A stretch of 64,000 nucleotides of DNA from Paragyromitra xinjiangensis (GCA_038503065.1 JBCAMK010000010.1:1922001-1986000); one strand, 5' to 3'; positions 48,741 through 60,193 are shown, counted from the first letter of the stretch. Numbers and translations are program-made. Notes: generated from the sequence alone by a model not told the origin.

Positions 48741-50804
48741 TTTTCTGTAGGGAATGGCCAGCTTGAGGCGATTTTGGGAGGATCAACGTAGAATAGGGTC
48801 TAAGGAATATATTAGCAAACGAAGTGGAATAGCCTTACTACTTTTGGCACTATTGGTGGTTTTTTTTGGGCAATTGGTTACGTGGTGGGCCCGTGATTCT
48901 GGTAGCGGCGGGGGCAGCGGCAGCGGCATGGTCACAACATAGCTATACCCTAACCCTGGTCAAGGCTGATGGATGAGTAGTTAGCCACTTTACAGTGGTT
49001 GTAGTTGTAACTTCAGTAACTTCAGCATCTACAGCATATGATTGCAGCTGTAGCTCTAGCCATTTCGCATTTTTGCCTTCGATATATTTGGCATACACCC
49101 CCTTTTATAATTAGTTTAGCTTTGACAGCTTCGGAATTTCGATATCGCCAGCATACATACACGTCCCCTTTTGTTTTTAGCTTTACAGCTTTCGCATCTG
49201 GTTCACCATCCGCAACATCGTCCCTGCAACAACCGCCGCTGCCGCCAAAATAATAGAGCTTGGGTTTGTAATGAACTGAGAGCTAAGATTCAATTCATAT
49301 ACGGGTTTGGAAAAACCACTACCCAATCCTCCTGATCCCTACAAGGAGATCGGGCCACCGAAGAACATTCATCATAGCATAAAGGTGATACGCCTCCCTT
49401 TCACTTTTACTTACGTTAGTTCCGCTTTCCTGCACTTCTGTAACGTATCCGTTTGTTTCTTGCATTTTGCGCTCGGCTATTAATCGTATATCTGCTTAAG
49501 GTGAGGGTTAGCTATGAAATGAAAGTGTGGATTGTGACCAAGCGTGACTCGCGTAGATTTTCAGATTGATCGATGTTGGTTCAAATGTAACTCCAGTGGA
49601 AATAAGGGTATACGTAGTGATCGGTGTTCTGAAGTATTGAGAAGGAAGGAGGAAGACTGGCTCAAGTAAGGGACATATAGCAGCTTATGAGAAGACCTAT
49701 CTACTGGGCGTCAGTAAGGGTACTTATGTGGTGCGAAGTGGGAAATGGTTCGCCGTGTATCGCTGGCGTAGGGCTGAGCAAGAGCCTGATCCTGAAACGC
49801 TAAAATAGGACTTGATCCTGAGAATTTTGGTGTGTTGGCAACCAGGCCCATAGCTTGGTGATCTCACTGTTTCCTCGGGATGATAGGAATTGATCACAAG
49901 AGAAAGGTTTGAGGGAGAGCTTGTCATCGCTCGCTTATCGTCGCATCCGATGCGTAGAATGGTTATTTTTCTATTCGGTAGAGTGTGTCGGGTGTGGTGC
50001 GCAGTTTTGGTTCTGCTTGTTCCGACTCCACTTGCGGGGTTGCTCCTGGGTGTGACGAAACGGGAAGTGCACATGCGGTGGGCTTTTTTTTGCGGGGGAA
50101 TGGCTGAAATTGAGGGTTGATTGTATTGTATTTCTAGTTTTCTTAACTATTAGGGGTCCTTCTTACTACTTATAATCTTTTTTTGCAATTGGCTTCCAGT
50201 TTTGGGCGATTGGTCGCATCCATGTCCCTAGTTTCGTAACATCCCAGCAAACCTCTGCTTGAGTTTAGTTACTCTACTCTAAAGCGAAGGGAGGGGTAAG
50301 AACACCAAGAAAGTATTTCGCTCATCTAGGCTGTTAGTACTGTAGCTTAGTTGGTTCGGTTGACATCTTCCCGCGAACCCATGCATATAGCAGATGCAGT
50401 GTCAGCATCCTGTTTTGCAAGGTTGATTTTGGCAAGTTGCTCAGCCAACCTCGGGCTTCTTGAGCCTCGAGCTCAAGCACTCTAGGGTTAACACATTAAT
50501 CGAGCTTTTATTGTTTGCGGGGCCGGATTTCGTCGCATATTCCCGCCAAATTCGTAGGAGACAGCGCTTTTTCGGAAGAAAGTCTCTAAGATGCGTTTCT
50601 CGTGATCACGCCAACTTTGGTAGCCGAGGCAGATTTGGGTCTTTTGTTTCAGGTTTTCATTTTTGGAGTGAGTTGCAACGGAGCCTATGCCGACTGAGCC
50701 TTACGACTTTGTGTCACAACTCTTTTTTTTGGTGAAACAACAATGTCAGTATCGAATGGTTGGTTCTAGACAAAGTTCTCTTGCTACGACTACCTATACG
50801 TTGG
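48741..50804. repeat. Intergenic, upstream flank of paralogue B
   Basis: Contains a telomere-like motif (ACCCTAACCCT, 48946-48956) and the duplicated flank block at about 49400-49530. A short CTTCAGTAACTTCAGCATC stretch near 49012 recalls the 44-45 kb repeat. A 62-codon plus frame at 48754 with a hydrophobic segment is antisense to the paralogue B exon region and is not called. Confidence 0.45.
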
Positions 50805-50808
50805 CATA

Positions 50809-51030
50809 CCGTATGTACTCTTGAAATACGACCTGAAAGTGCCCCAAGCTAGGCCTAATATGGTATGGGATTTGACAAATTATCAGTATTCTACCACTCA
50901 GAGGGTCCCTCAAGGATGCCACTCGAGGGATATGTGGCTCATGCAAAGGGCGAGCTCCGGGCGAGCCATCTAGTACCACAGTAGGCCTAGCTCAGGGCAC
51001 TTTCAGGTCGTGCCTCGAGAGTACATATGG
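50809..51030. mobile_element. MITE, about 222 bp, TA target duplication
   Basis: Inverted arms of about 55-58 bp: the left arm starts CCGTATGTACTC and runs through ACGACCTGAAAGTGCCC. The right arm is its reverse complement with several mismatches, ending near GAGTACATATGG. TA flanks both ends inside a slightly longer CATA/TATG match. No coding capacity. Confidence 0.75.
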
Positions 51031-51034
51031 TATG

Positions 51035-51602
51035 TGGGGTTGTGTTTGGTGAATAAACATGCTAGAATTTACCTAAACAGAGAAGTACTTTTGGTCTTGG
51101 TATTCTACTTCAAGCCTGCGGGTTTACTCGCCGAATTACGACAACCAGGTCAGCTTATATACATAGGTTTAAGACCAAAGGAGCGTGTCCAGGCTCCGGG
51201 TATCTGGTGGTGAGCCAACCCCTGCTTGGGTGTTCGGAGTGCAATAATACGAAAAAGGTCGATGCTTTTCATACCCGCACTGTTTGGTGAGCGGGAGTTT
51301 GAGTAATGGTCTGTGAAAATTTTTGTTGATAGCTAATAGTTGTTTGCTCCCTAGAATGGCCCTTGGTCGTGATTTCTTATGTGGTTCCTGAATAGGCGGC
51401 CTTACCAGTGATCAGGACCTTGTTCCTTGGACAATAAAATATTTTTAATAGCGTATCTAGTATCCTTCCTGTTTAGGTAGATATTTCCTGCTAGAAACCA
51501 ACCAATCATCATCTATGTAGGTGGGTTGGGTTGATGTTCAGTTGCTAGCGCTTAGCAGTTAGACGATGCCTATTGTTGCCATGTGAAATACCTAGCCCTG
51601 AA
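51035..51602. other. Intergenic, left flank of the large transposon
   Basis: No supported gene. The last six bases (CCTGAA, 51597-51602) are the left copy of the transposon target duplication. Confidence 0.6.
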
Positions 51603-51642
51603 TACGGGGGCGCGTTGCTACCAAAGTCCAATTAAGGATTTT
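51603..51642 (+). repeat. Left terminal inverted repeat
   Basis: TACGGGGGCGCGTTGCTACC and the following 20 bases pair with the right terminus of the element with about five mismatches. Confidence 0.92.
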
Positions 51643-51831
51643 CCGAAAATCTCGCTTAGCGACCTTAGCAAAAGATGTAATGAACTATTTTCGCTTTGCT
51701 AGCGACTTGTAGCAGCATGTTAGTCAAAGAATATATATTTGATATACTCCAGGGTTGAATATTTTACTGGTCATGGTGGGTATTTCTAATTTCTTGATTT
51801 ATTGCGGTTCCCAACCCCATCTGTGACCACT

Positions 51832-51965
51832 ACCTGCCTCCACTACCTGTCTCCACTACCTGTCTCCACTACCTGCCTCCGCAACCACGCAACCACACAA
51901 CCACGCAACCACGCAACCACGCAGCCACGCAACTACCTACCACTGGCGCAACCACTGGCACAACC
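51832..51965 (+). repeat. Minisatellite upstream of transposon gene 1
   Basis: Two adjoining short arrays: about four copies of a CCACTACCTG(T/C)CT unit (12 bp) and then about seven copies of CAACCACG (8 bp), ending just before the ATG at 51966. They may lie in the 5' leader of the gene. Confidence 0.75.
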
Positions 51966-53399
51966 ATGCCAGAAGCTTTTACTTATTTTGACATGCAGAG
52001 GATGATTTCTTCACAAGTACCCTTTGATAAATATGTCTTGGAACTTCATCCTCGCTGGCACAGGAAGGTGTCCAGTAAGATAGCTACTATAGAAAATCCT
52101 GGGATTTTGGAAGCGATCAAGGGAAAAGCATTTTCTTTTCAGGGCTCAGATGTTCGATTTCATGGAAAACAGTTGGGGATTCCTCTGATAGAGGGGGTTT
52201 GGCTACGAGTGCAGTTTGCCCTGCACGGACATGCTCTACCTGCCTCTAGAGAAGAGTATGACAACATGATTGAAGCCTGGGATAAGGAAAAGGACAAGAG
52301 GAAACACATCTTCATTCAGGGGGCAATCGTGGGGTCTAAAATGTGTATTATCTTGGTGGACCGGTAAGTATTCTCACAGGTCAGTTAATTTAATGAGTAC
52401 TAATATTTTTTTACAGAAATAAGGCTTATGACCATCACCGCTATACAAACTACCATCGCTTCTATTTGGTACAATACCTCTTGGGCACCATGTCCGATCC
52501 AGGAACCTGATGCTTTTGAAAAAAACCTACGCTTTTCCAGCGCTCTACGGTCCCCAAAAAGAACCTCAGCGATCTACAAAGAAATGACCAATTCCTCCAA
52601 CAATGATTTATGGAACGGTATTGGTACAAGCCACGCCGTAGAGATACTTCATCGAGCCTACATCCACCTCGAACACCACACCAACGACATTTTTCAAAAG
52701 TTTGAGTTGAAAAATAGACTTTTGGCAGCTATTCGATCGTTCTTTGAGATAGCCAACTCTCGTGAATACAAACAACGTGTCCCCTGCAGAACAACCTCCG
52801 ACCAAGCTTTTGATTTCTCAGATTCTGTCACACGCTACATCAATTCCAGTTCACCAAGCGCATAGGAAATCTGAAGTTGGTCTATCGCTTGCAGATTATA
52901 ATATGCTACAACAAAACAACTTATTGCACCCTGATTGCGAGCCATTGAAGGAAGGATGGGAGGAAAATCTCCATACAAGCACAGGAAGACTTGTGAAAAA
53001 AATTGTGCCTATTTACACAATTGAGCTAAGGAGTAAAAAGGGAGGAAAGTTGGATCCTGATGAAGATGAGGAAAATATTGAAAAAAGCCAAGAAAGGCTA
53101 AAAGACACCTATACCTGCATTTTTCCTCAGGCGGAGCAAAGAATGGGAGGATTCTTTCAAAAGAAGAGGCAGAGAAAAAACAAAGATATTTAAGCAAGGA
53201 CGGGAACAAAGCTGAGATAGGAATTGCTAGTTTCATGGATACAATCCTGCAGATGCGTTTGAGAAAGGAAATAACTGTTTCATCAAGTCATGTAGTAGCT
53301 ATTCCGTCAGGTAAAAGTCTCAGGGAGCGAGGTTTCGTCAAGCCCTTTGGTATCCCCAAAGGTGAGCAGTGCTACTTGAGAGAGACTTTGCTACAATGA
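51966..53399 (+). CDS. Transposon gene 1, unknown family, frame-broken or multi-intron
   Basis: Exon 1 runs from ATG 51966 to 52363 and joins by a GTAAGT donor and a TTTTTTACAG acceptor to 52417, reading NKAYDHHRYTNYHRF in frame before a TGA at 52508. Protein-like sequence continues in other frames: 52511-52865 (HAVEILHRAYIHLEHH), 52762-53130 (SEVGLSLADYNMLQQ, then an acidic stretch) and 53131-53399 (KDGNKAEIGIASFMDTILQ, stop TGA). The last follows a strong acceptor (TTTTTCCTCAG). Either several introns I cannot place or frameshifts break the gene. I recognise no domain. Its position, next to the left inverted repeat and convergent with the transposase, suggests an accessory role in transposition or cargo. 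The overall product cannot be stated. Confidence 0.5.
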
Positions 53400-53768
53400 T
53401 AATACAATGTTTTCCACAGGCCTCTCGTGAGGTAAGAATCGAAGTGATTCTGGGGTGCGACAGCGGCAGCGGCGATGATGTTTCTGAGGTAGAAACAGAG
53501 ATGGTATTTCTATAACAGTACGGTAGAAGTAAAGTAAGAGACGTTGCTTAAGGAAAGAAAGAAAGAAAACAATCACAACCGCGGAAATCCATCGCTTATA
53601 TACCCAATCTTCCCCTTTCCATGACTCATCCATTCGAGGCAACCCAACCGAATCACAAAGAAACACAACGAAATAATACAATGACTAATCCTTAACACCG
53701 CACATGTACTTGACCCTATCCATGAAAAAAAGAGGAAGGCCTAGGAAAAGAAAAATAACTGAGGAAGA

Positions 53769-55578
53769 TTAAATATCCTCATCTGTAGTATAACTATTAT
53801 TGCTGTTAGTATCTGATATGTCATTTTCATCTTCTCCAAAAAATTCAGCCTCAATTTCTACACGCTTTGCTGTTTGATTTTTCCCTTCTTTTGGCTTGGG
53901 TAAAAGCGATAACGTAGGAGCTCTGTTTCCTTTAGCCACGTGTCTTCTAATATGATGACGTAAAAAGCAGTACATGCTGTAATAAGCCTTTTCTCCAGTT
54001 GGTAGTTTTTCCTCGTAACTAATAGTGAGCGGAAACCCTGCTTTTTTTAACAGGGCTTCACAGTACACCATAGTACTATCCAGCAGGTAGGCATCATGAT
54101 CTAATTTATTCAGTAAATATTAATATTACTGGAGCTTTTATTACTTACCGTATAATTGACCGGTATCCATGTTCCTCAGTTTTTGATCCCTAATTTGAGC
54201 TATTGTTGTGCGTGAGGGTTGAGAGCCATAATCTGGAATACCGTCAGGAGGGAAATAATAGTTGTAATAGGGCTCCCCTGTCGGAAGACTTGGTCTGTTG
54301 GTTTGTTTTCTGATTTTGTGGTCATTCCATTGTTCAACGAATTGATGTAATTGTGCTCGTAATAGTGGAAGATAAATATATAGAAGACATATAGTATCTT
54401 CCATGTTATCCTCATCAAATAACCCATTTTGTTGCAGCGCCCTGAAGTGTTTCTAGGTATAGGTATTAGTATGATGAGAATTCTGAAAAAATTAACTTGA
54501 AATATACTTACTTTCCAATCCGCTGTGGCCCCTTTGGTCAACTGCCCCCACCAGCTTTCAATTCTAACATTTCGAGTTGAGGTTCCATACCAGAACACCT
54601 CAGGGAAAGTAACATCCGCTTTATCCACCTGATGAAGCTTCCAGAATGATTCTGCTACCATCATTGTTTCAGTCCCTCTATCAGCTCGTAGATGTAATGG
54701 AATAATGTTATGAATCTCTGCAACCTGTAGAAACTGACTTAATACGCTAATCCCGGTTTTACCTGACACCCCACAATAAAACCATGTTATATAACGTGAA
54801 TAGGAATCTATTGCGGCATATATCTCGATGCCAAACATCTGGAGCTTCAAATGACCATCAATTGACCAGCACCAATTAGGTCCTGGGCATACAAAATGTG
54901 TATGATGTCTATTGACTCCTCTCCATCGATTTTCTACACCCACTGGGTCCACAATCCTCAACGCTCTCCCAATCCTATGCCTATACTGAAGTTAGCTAGT
55001 TGAATAGGTTGTTAAATCAGAAAAATTATGATATACCCGGAAGCTAGGACACCCATGTTTCGTAGGTGTATCCAGACAGAGCGACGCCCAGAAAGAGTAA
55101 TATTCCCTTTTTCTAGCTCCTTTTCAATGATAGTCTGTAGTTTGGCATCTGCTGCTACTCCTAAATCCTTAGAGCAGAGTCGTCTAAACATTCCCATTGA
55201 TTTGTGGATGAGAACCAGTCGCTGATGTTCAATTTGGTAGCCATTGATTTGTAGAACCTGTAGTATCCTAATTAGTAACTACTACTAGTAGACGGTAGCT
55301 TTTATACTTACCCGCAGGATTTTTTTATCACTTAAACACTTTTTCCAAAACAAAAAGGCCAATTCTACACGAAGAGAGGATGTATCTTGTGTAAACTCAT
55401 GTTTATTAAACTGCCACTCCTTTATATATTTCATGAATGAAGAGCGTGAACATTTGATATTTTGCGCATGTAGAATGTTCAATGTATCTGAGACTGTTTT
55501 ATTTTCTTCCACGTAAAGATGATATATGTTGTATTTCTGTTGTAGTAGTTGTTCTCGTACTGAGGATATGCGGGACAT
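53769..55578 (-). CDS. DDE integrase-type transposase
   Basis: Five exons join in frame: 55578-55312, 55257-55037, 54980-54512, 54452-54149 and 54100-53769, giving 530 aa. Donors are GTAAGT (GTATAT for the second). The N-terminus (about residues 6-60) is a helix-turn-helix-like DNA-binding region. The rve-like catalytic core has Asp204 in WSIDGH, Asp263 in RADRGTE and Glu304 in NVRIESWW, with 40 residues between the second Asp and Glu. The C-terminus is Lys/Arg-rich then acidic. No stop or frameshift interrupts this model, so the enzyme may be active. It should cut at the terminal repeats and insert the element in the nucleus. It resembles the integrase-core proteins common in fungi and the IS3EU group. 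The TAG acceptor of exon 3 (after TATAG) was chosen to keep frame. Confidence 0.9.
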
Positions 55579-56138
55579 TTTGTAGGATTTCAAGTGATAT
55601 TGGATGACCAAGAATGTATATGATCAAGTGGAAAAATGTAATGATTTGAGGATTGATATGTATATATATCAGGGAGACATTAAAGCCCAAGCCAAAGGTC
55701 TAAGACCCTTTCATGTATGGTTATCATATTAAAATAATTTATGTAGCGAGTTTTGTTGATATCTATAAGACATTTACTACTGCAGCACAACACAGACCCA
55801 CCACAACAAAAAAACCTATCCCGTATACTAGTATGTCTGTGATTTAAGTGCATAAAATGACTTGAATATGTAGGAATAATCAATCCTTTAAAATGCGGCA
55901 GTACTTACTAATTTGGTGACTTTCGCATAAGTATTCTAGATTGATACAAATGCAGTTATTGTGCTATAAGCCTCTATAATTATCCTATGCTCTATAATAC
56001 CCACGACACCCCCCAGGTTTACTTAGTTTTCCCTGAACGCCTATTATTCCACTGTCACCCTATCTCTCTTATTTTTACATCTTTTTACACATCTTCGGTC
56101 TATTTTATCCACATTTACTACCTCCATTCCGAGTCAAA

Positions 56139-57573
56139 ATGTCTACCTCACACGCTCTTCCAACTGAATACTGTGGACAACGTGAAAATACTATCCACCA
56201 CCCTACCACTGATAAAGTTTTTCGTTGTTGTGGGGAAAGAGTCCCAGTATATCTTTGTGAACCTGCTCCTGCCCCTGTACCTGCAACTACTGGTGCTAGT
56301 AGTAGTAAACCCCTCACACACAACAACAACCAACAACCCAAAAAACAGAAAAGGCAAAGTAATGCTCCGGAGACAATTATAATTTCTAGTCCTATAATGT
56401 CTCCTACTAAATCAACTTTTGTTAAAGCAGGTCAGTTTACTCATCGTCAAATCGTTGAACTTTACAGAAAAGGATCTATAACAAGAAGCTCTGCAGAAAA
56501 AAAATTAAAAAATAGCTCCACATATGGGATCTCAGCAGCTATATCTGCTCCGGTTAAAAATGTGAAACAACCTATCCTGGCAAGAGATTCTCGGAAGATT
56601 GTGGTTTATGTGGGATCTACATCTGATAAATGGTCAGCGTTTAAAAACCTGGGTAAGTGATTCTCTTTCTTAGTTTTATTAGACCCACTGGCAGCGGTGA
56701 CAGTAGTATTAAATTGATTTCTCTAGGTGTTTCTTCTAAAGTATTTGATGACTTTGAAGAAACAATATTTGACGTGTCGGATTTTGCCCAATCGCTGCTG
56801 GAGTCATCACCAAACTGGATAGACGCAGAGGCTGTTAATGTTGATTATTTGAATATTCAACAGATAATCCCTGCAACTTTCTTTAGTGCTAAAGAGGGGC
56901 CACACCGATTGGAAGTTAGAAAAAAACCTATTACCGTTGGTGAATTTCTACTGGACTTTCCAGGAGGCGCTGCTACAAAAATCTATCTAAGAGTAAAATA
57001 TTGGACAGCTAAGGATAGAGAGCAAAATCATCAGCAGCAAAGAGATGTTTCTCAGGCTTTCATGTGAAAAGTTAAAAGGGAAACTGGATTGGATTATCTC
57101 AGTGATTCTGATACGGAAATAAAAGAGGAACCAGGTACTAGATACAGAATGCTATCTGTAGGGCACGAGGTAAAAAATCACCCTAAATAAATAAATATAA
57201 ATACATACTAATTAGTATTATAACAAAGAAGCCACGGCCGATGAAAAGAACAGCCTCTGGTCGACATATTTTTGAGGAAGAAGAAGATTCTCAGTCCCCT
57301 CCAGCTACCAAACGGCATAGAATGGAATCCCCTGATTTGCCGGTACTTCCTGTTCTTGAGTACTCCTCTCCACTCAGGTCTGAATCACCAGTACTACCAC
57401 CTATTCCTTCGTCACCTCCCCATGTTCAACAAGCACAAGCAAAACGAATAAAAAAAAAAACTTTGGAGACTCAGACCGAAAAGGGAGGAAGTGAAGGAGA
57501 GCCTGAGGCTGAAGAGGTTGAAAAGGCTCCAGCAAGGATTACTAGGCTGCGAGTCAGAAAAAAGACAGGCTAA
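56139..57573 (+). CDS. Transposon gene 2, unknown family, with one in-frame TGA
   Basis: Exons 56139-56652, 56727-57169 and 57229-57573 join in frame (434 codons with the stop). The first intron has GTAAGT and CTCTAG; the second has GTAAAA, a CATACTAATT branch and AAAG. The N-terminal third is Thr/Pro/Ala-rich with several Cys/His. A helix-turn-helix-like stretch follows (THRQIVELYRKGSITRSSAE, about residues 100-119), then a globular-looking part (FEETIFDVSDFAQSLLES). The C-terminus is acidic then Pro/Lys-rich and looks nuclear. A TGA at 57065-57067 interrupts exon 2, though the frame continues to look coding beyond it (KVKRETGLDYLSDSDTE). It could be a nonsense mutation, a missed intron or readthrough. 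The family is not recognised; DNA binding is a guess from the charge and the helix-turn-helix-like stretch. Confidence 0.6.
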
Positions 57574-57642
57574 TTAATTTTTGTATTTTTGAAATTCTCT
57601 AATTTTTATCTTTTGGTGTTCTCAATTTTCATTGCAATGCCC

Positions 57643-57682
57643 AAAATCCTTATTTGGACTTTGGTAGTTATGCGTCCCCGTA
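57643..57682 (-). repeat. Right terminal inverted repeat
   Basis: On the minus strand it begins TACGGGGACGCATAACTACC, the counterpart of the left end. CCTGAA (57683-57688) follows directly as the target duplication. Confidence 0.92.
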
Positions 57683-57688
57683 CCTGAA

Positions 57689-58649
57689 CGAGACGCCCGG
57701 CACCCGTTCCGATGGTAAGATCTGGGCAGTCAACCAGAACCAGAATCAATCCGTCCCTTCCTTTCGTTCAGGGCAGGCGAATTCGTAGCGACTTCTGGGA
57801 TTTTCCGAGTGAGTGGGTACATCTTCAGGAGAGATTAATTCTCTTTGGCTGATAGTGATAACACCCATGTTATCCTAGCCCTGATGGTTCGCCAGCGATT
57901 TTAGTGATTTAAGTTGATAAACGGCGTGAAGTGAACCAATATCCTCTATATCCTGAAGAAAAGGGTCGCACACCCGCTACTCGTGTGGTAACTAGAACAT
58001 GGTCTATCTTAATTCAGCCAGTTTTTGGTTCGCCCATCTGAGTTCCTTATAGCTAGTCCGTACTCGTTGAGTAAGTTTTCCGGGAACTTCTAAAACCGGT
58101 ATGCGCTTGTATCTTGGTATACATGGGCCAAGTGTTGGTTTGAAGAAATGGTAGGGTGTTTCTGTCTAGGAATAGAAGCGCGGAGTGGTGCCTTTCTAGG
58201 GTATGTTTGTTGTAAATGCATCAGGTCATTCATTTACTGATGCTTTTACTGATGCTTTTACTGCCGAAATACCCCGCAGCGATTTTGATGTATTTACTGG
58301 TGCATTTACTCGCTCTGCAGAGACCCAACATGCAGCTTGTTCACTTTCCGCATCTCAATCGGTGTGGCTTAGGCCACGTTCTAGGGGAGGCTCTTAAGAT
58401 CTGAAAGGTATGAACTAGGCTATGTAGAAGCTACAAAGAAACTGCTTGGCCACGAAACTTGATTTAGTCATAATTTTGATGGCTGTAGGGAGAACTAGAT
58501 TCCCCCCACTGCCACAACTCGCTGGTTTTCTAGGCACTAAGATGTAACTGGGCTGCGTGTGGAGAGAAGGTCAGACGAATTTCCGTATACCTATCTGGTG
58601 GGGTGAATGGAAGCAACTAACCCAAAGAGGATGAAGGACTACTGTGTAG
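57689..58649. other. Intergenic, right flank of the transposon
   Basis: No supported gene. A short run of TTACTGATGCTTTTACTGATG near 58236 is a small direct repeat. The rest is unremarkable. Confidence 0.5.
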
Positions 58650-59711
58650 TCATCTGAGATAGGGTTCCTTGGCACGGCCGAATCTGATTTTATATTTTGG
58701 AAAGTCTGCTTTATGAACGTTTCTCATGTGCTGCAGCACATTGTCCTTATGTTTAAACCCCTTATCGCCGGTACGTCCGCAGCCTTCGATAGGGCAGTCG
58801 AGGCCTTTGATCTGTGGATGGACTGAATTGCAGTGACGGTTAAAGTTCGTTTTTGTCTTGAAGATTAATAAGCAGCCGCTACCGAGACAAAATATGAGTA
58901 AATTGGGTCCGCGGCCCGAGCATTGGTGTGGAACACTGCATATCCTATTTCAGCATGAGAAAGCCCGTAGGGATTAGTGAGGCATACTTGAAGTTCCCTC
59001 CACAGCTGGCCTCACATCGGGGATCCGGAAATGCCTTAGGTCTTCTCTTATTATGGATAGCATTATCGTGGACCGCAGATTGAAGAATCTGACCAGAGTA
59101 CGCGAGTTCTGAATTGGATGATCTCTTGCCATTATTGATTGATGCCCTTTGGTAAGAGCTATCGGCGTTGATGGCATCATGGATTTCGAGGGTGAGAAGG
59201 GGTTCGGAGTTAGTTCCGTAGGGTAAATTAGCATTGAAGAGCGTAAATTCTTGGTGTATCGTCGGATCAGGTAATTTCAAGGGTAAGGCGTCGTTTGGCC
59301 CGAAGTGCTCCGGGTCGTTATTACTAGATGAAGTTTCATTGTTATAATTATCAGCATTGGTGGGGTGCCGTTGCGGTTCGTAGGCGGGCAGCGATTTGGA
59401 GTCGGTATCGTGGAACACACTTAATCGTTCTGAGGTTTGGCTAGGATGAGCCAACTGCGATTCGGAGAGTCCTAAACAGCCATCATCGGGTGGAATTTGA
59501 TGGTCATTGGTACCAATCTCGGTGGAGCGTAGCTCTTGGTATTGATGTTGCCAGTTCTGTAGGGGCGATATGCTTGGCGTGGGAACCTGCCAGCTTTTCG
59601 TGAGGAATGAGGGATCTCCAGAAAGATTTCTAGTATAGAGTAGCCTCTAAAGATATATGTACGTTAGCAACTGGGTTAAAAAAATCTCACTGGTCTTGTT
59701 TGTAGATGCAT
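58650..59711 (-). CDS. Two-finger C2H2 protein, paralogue C
   Basis: The most complete member: exons 59711-59691 (MHLQTRP), 59646-58988 and 58935-58650, all in frame, 321 aa. The first intron is only 44 nt (GTGAGA, GCTAACG, TTTAG). The second has GTATGC and TGCAG. A TATAAATA box (near 59740-59733) lies about 25 bp before the ATG. The middle exon is Ser/Pro/Asn-rich and ends in C-x3-C; the last encodes HQCSGRG and the fingers C-x4-C-x12-H-x4-H and C-x4-C-x16-H-x4-H, then a basic tail. Unlike A and B, it has no intron after the KSW-x-P motif, so it differs by one intron. Finger residues are intact, so it is probably functional as a DNA-binding protein. Target unknown. Confidence 0.78.
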
Positions 59712-59727
59712 GGGAAATGGTAATTTA

Positions 59728-59745
59728 AGGGGTATTTATATGCGG
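59728..59745 (-). promoter_or_regulatory. TATA box of paralogue C
   Basis: GCATATAAATACC on the minus strand, about 25 bp upstream of the chosen ATG. The short distance implies a very short leader. Confidence 0.5.
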
Positions 59746-59993
59746 GCTTAGGAGTGGAGTTGGATGCATTTTCCAGTTTTCCGGACTGTATTTAGAACCT
59801 CGGGTTTCGTGTATACACATGGCGCTTCGATAATCGAAAATTGTGAAATTGGTCGACATCGGCCGAGCAATGGCATTCGGGGAATATTACTGCGACTGGC
59901 TACGCTAGGTGGGCTGATCGACACACTAGTGCTAGTGCATGGTGAACACTTATCTCTATTATCTAGCTTTATTTAATGGCAGGAGATAAATCT

Positions 59994-60193
59994 ACCCCCC
60001 CCCCCCCGGGTTCCCGCGATATGTTATCGGGTGAACCCTTCCCAAGTTTCCTCAACCCATTCAGAGACTCTCTGACTGTATTCAAACACCTCCCCCCCCC
60101 AGGTTCCCACAATATAATTATCAGGTGAACCTTCCCCAAGTTTCCTCAATTCATTCAGAGACTCTCTGACCGTATTCAACCCCCCCCCCCCCG
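59994..60193. repeat. Tandem duplication of a unit of about 93 bp, with poly-C junctions
   Basis: Two copies of a unit containing CAAGTTTCCTCAA and CAGAGACTCTCTGAC, each preceded by a C run (about 13 at 59995, 8-9 near 60092, 13 near 60180). Copies differ by about ten substitutions. The third C run ends the array. Confidence 0.85.

Larger units (their letters stand above)
51603..57682. mobile_element. DNA transposon, 6.08 kb, IS3EU-like, with three genes
   Basis: Both ends begin TACGGGG and share inverted repeats of about 40 bp (51603-51642 and 57682-57643) with about five mismatches; an inner stretch CTACCAAAGTCCAA is identical. A perfect 6-bp direct repeat CCTGAA flanks it (51597-51602 and 57683-57688). 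Inside are a minus-strand DDE transposase gene and two outward plus-strand genes, one on each side. The integrase-type transposase and 6-bp duplication agree with what I recall of the eukaryotic IS3EU superfamily; the family assignment is inference. The boundaries are read directly. Confidence 0.92.

Noticed and set aside
48754..48942. 62-aa frame with a hydrophobic segment (GIALLLLALLVVFFGQLV)
   Set aside because: Antisense to the upstream part of C2H2 paralogue B, whose homology to A explains this strand better.
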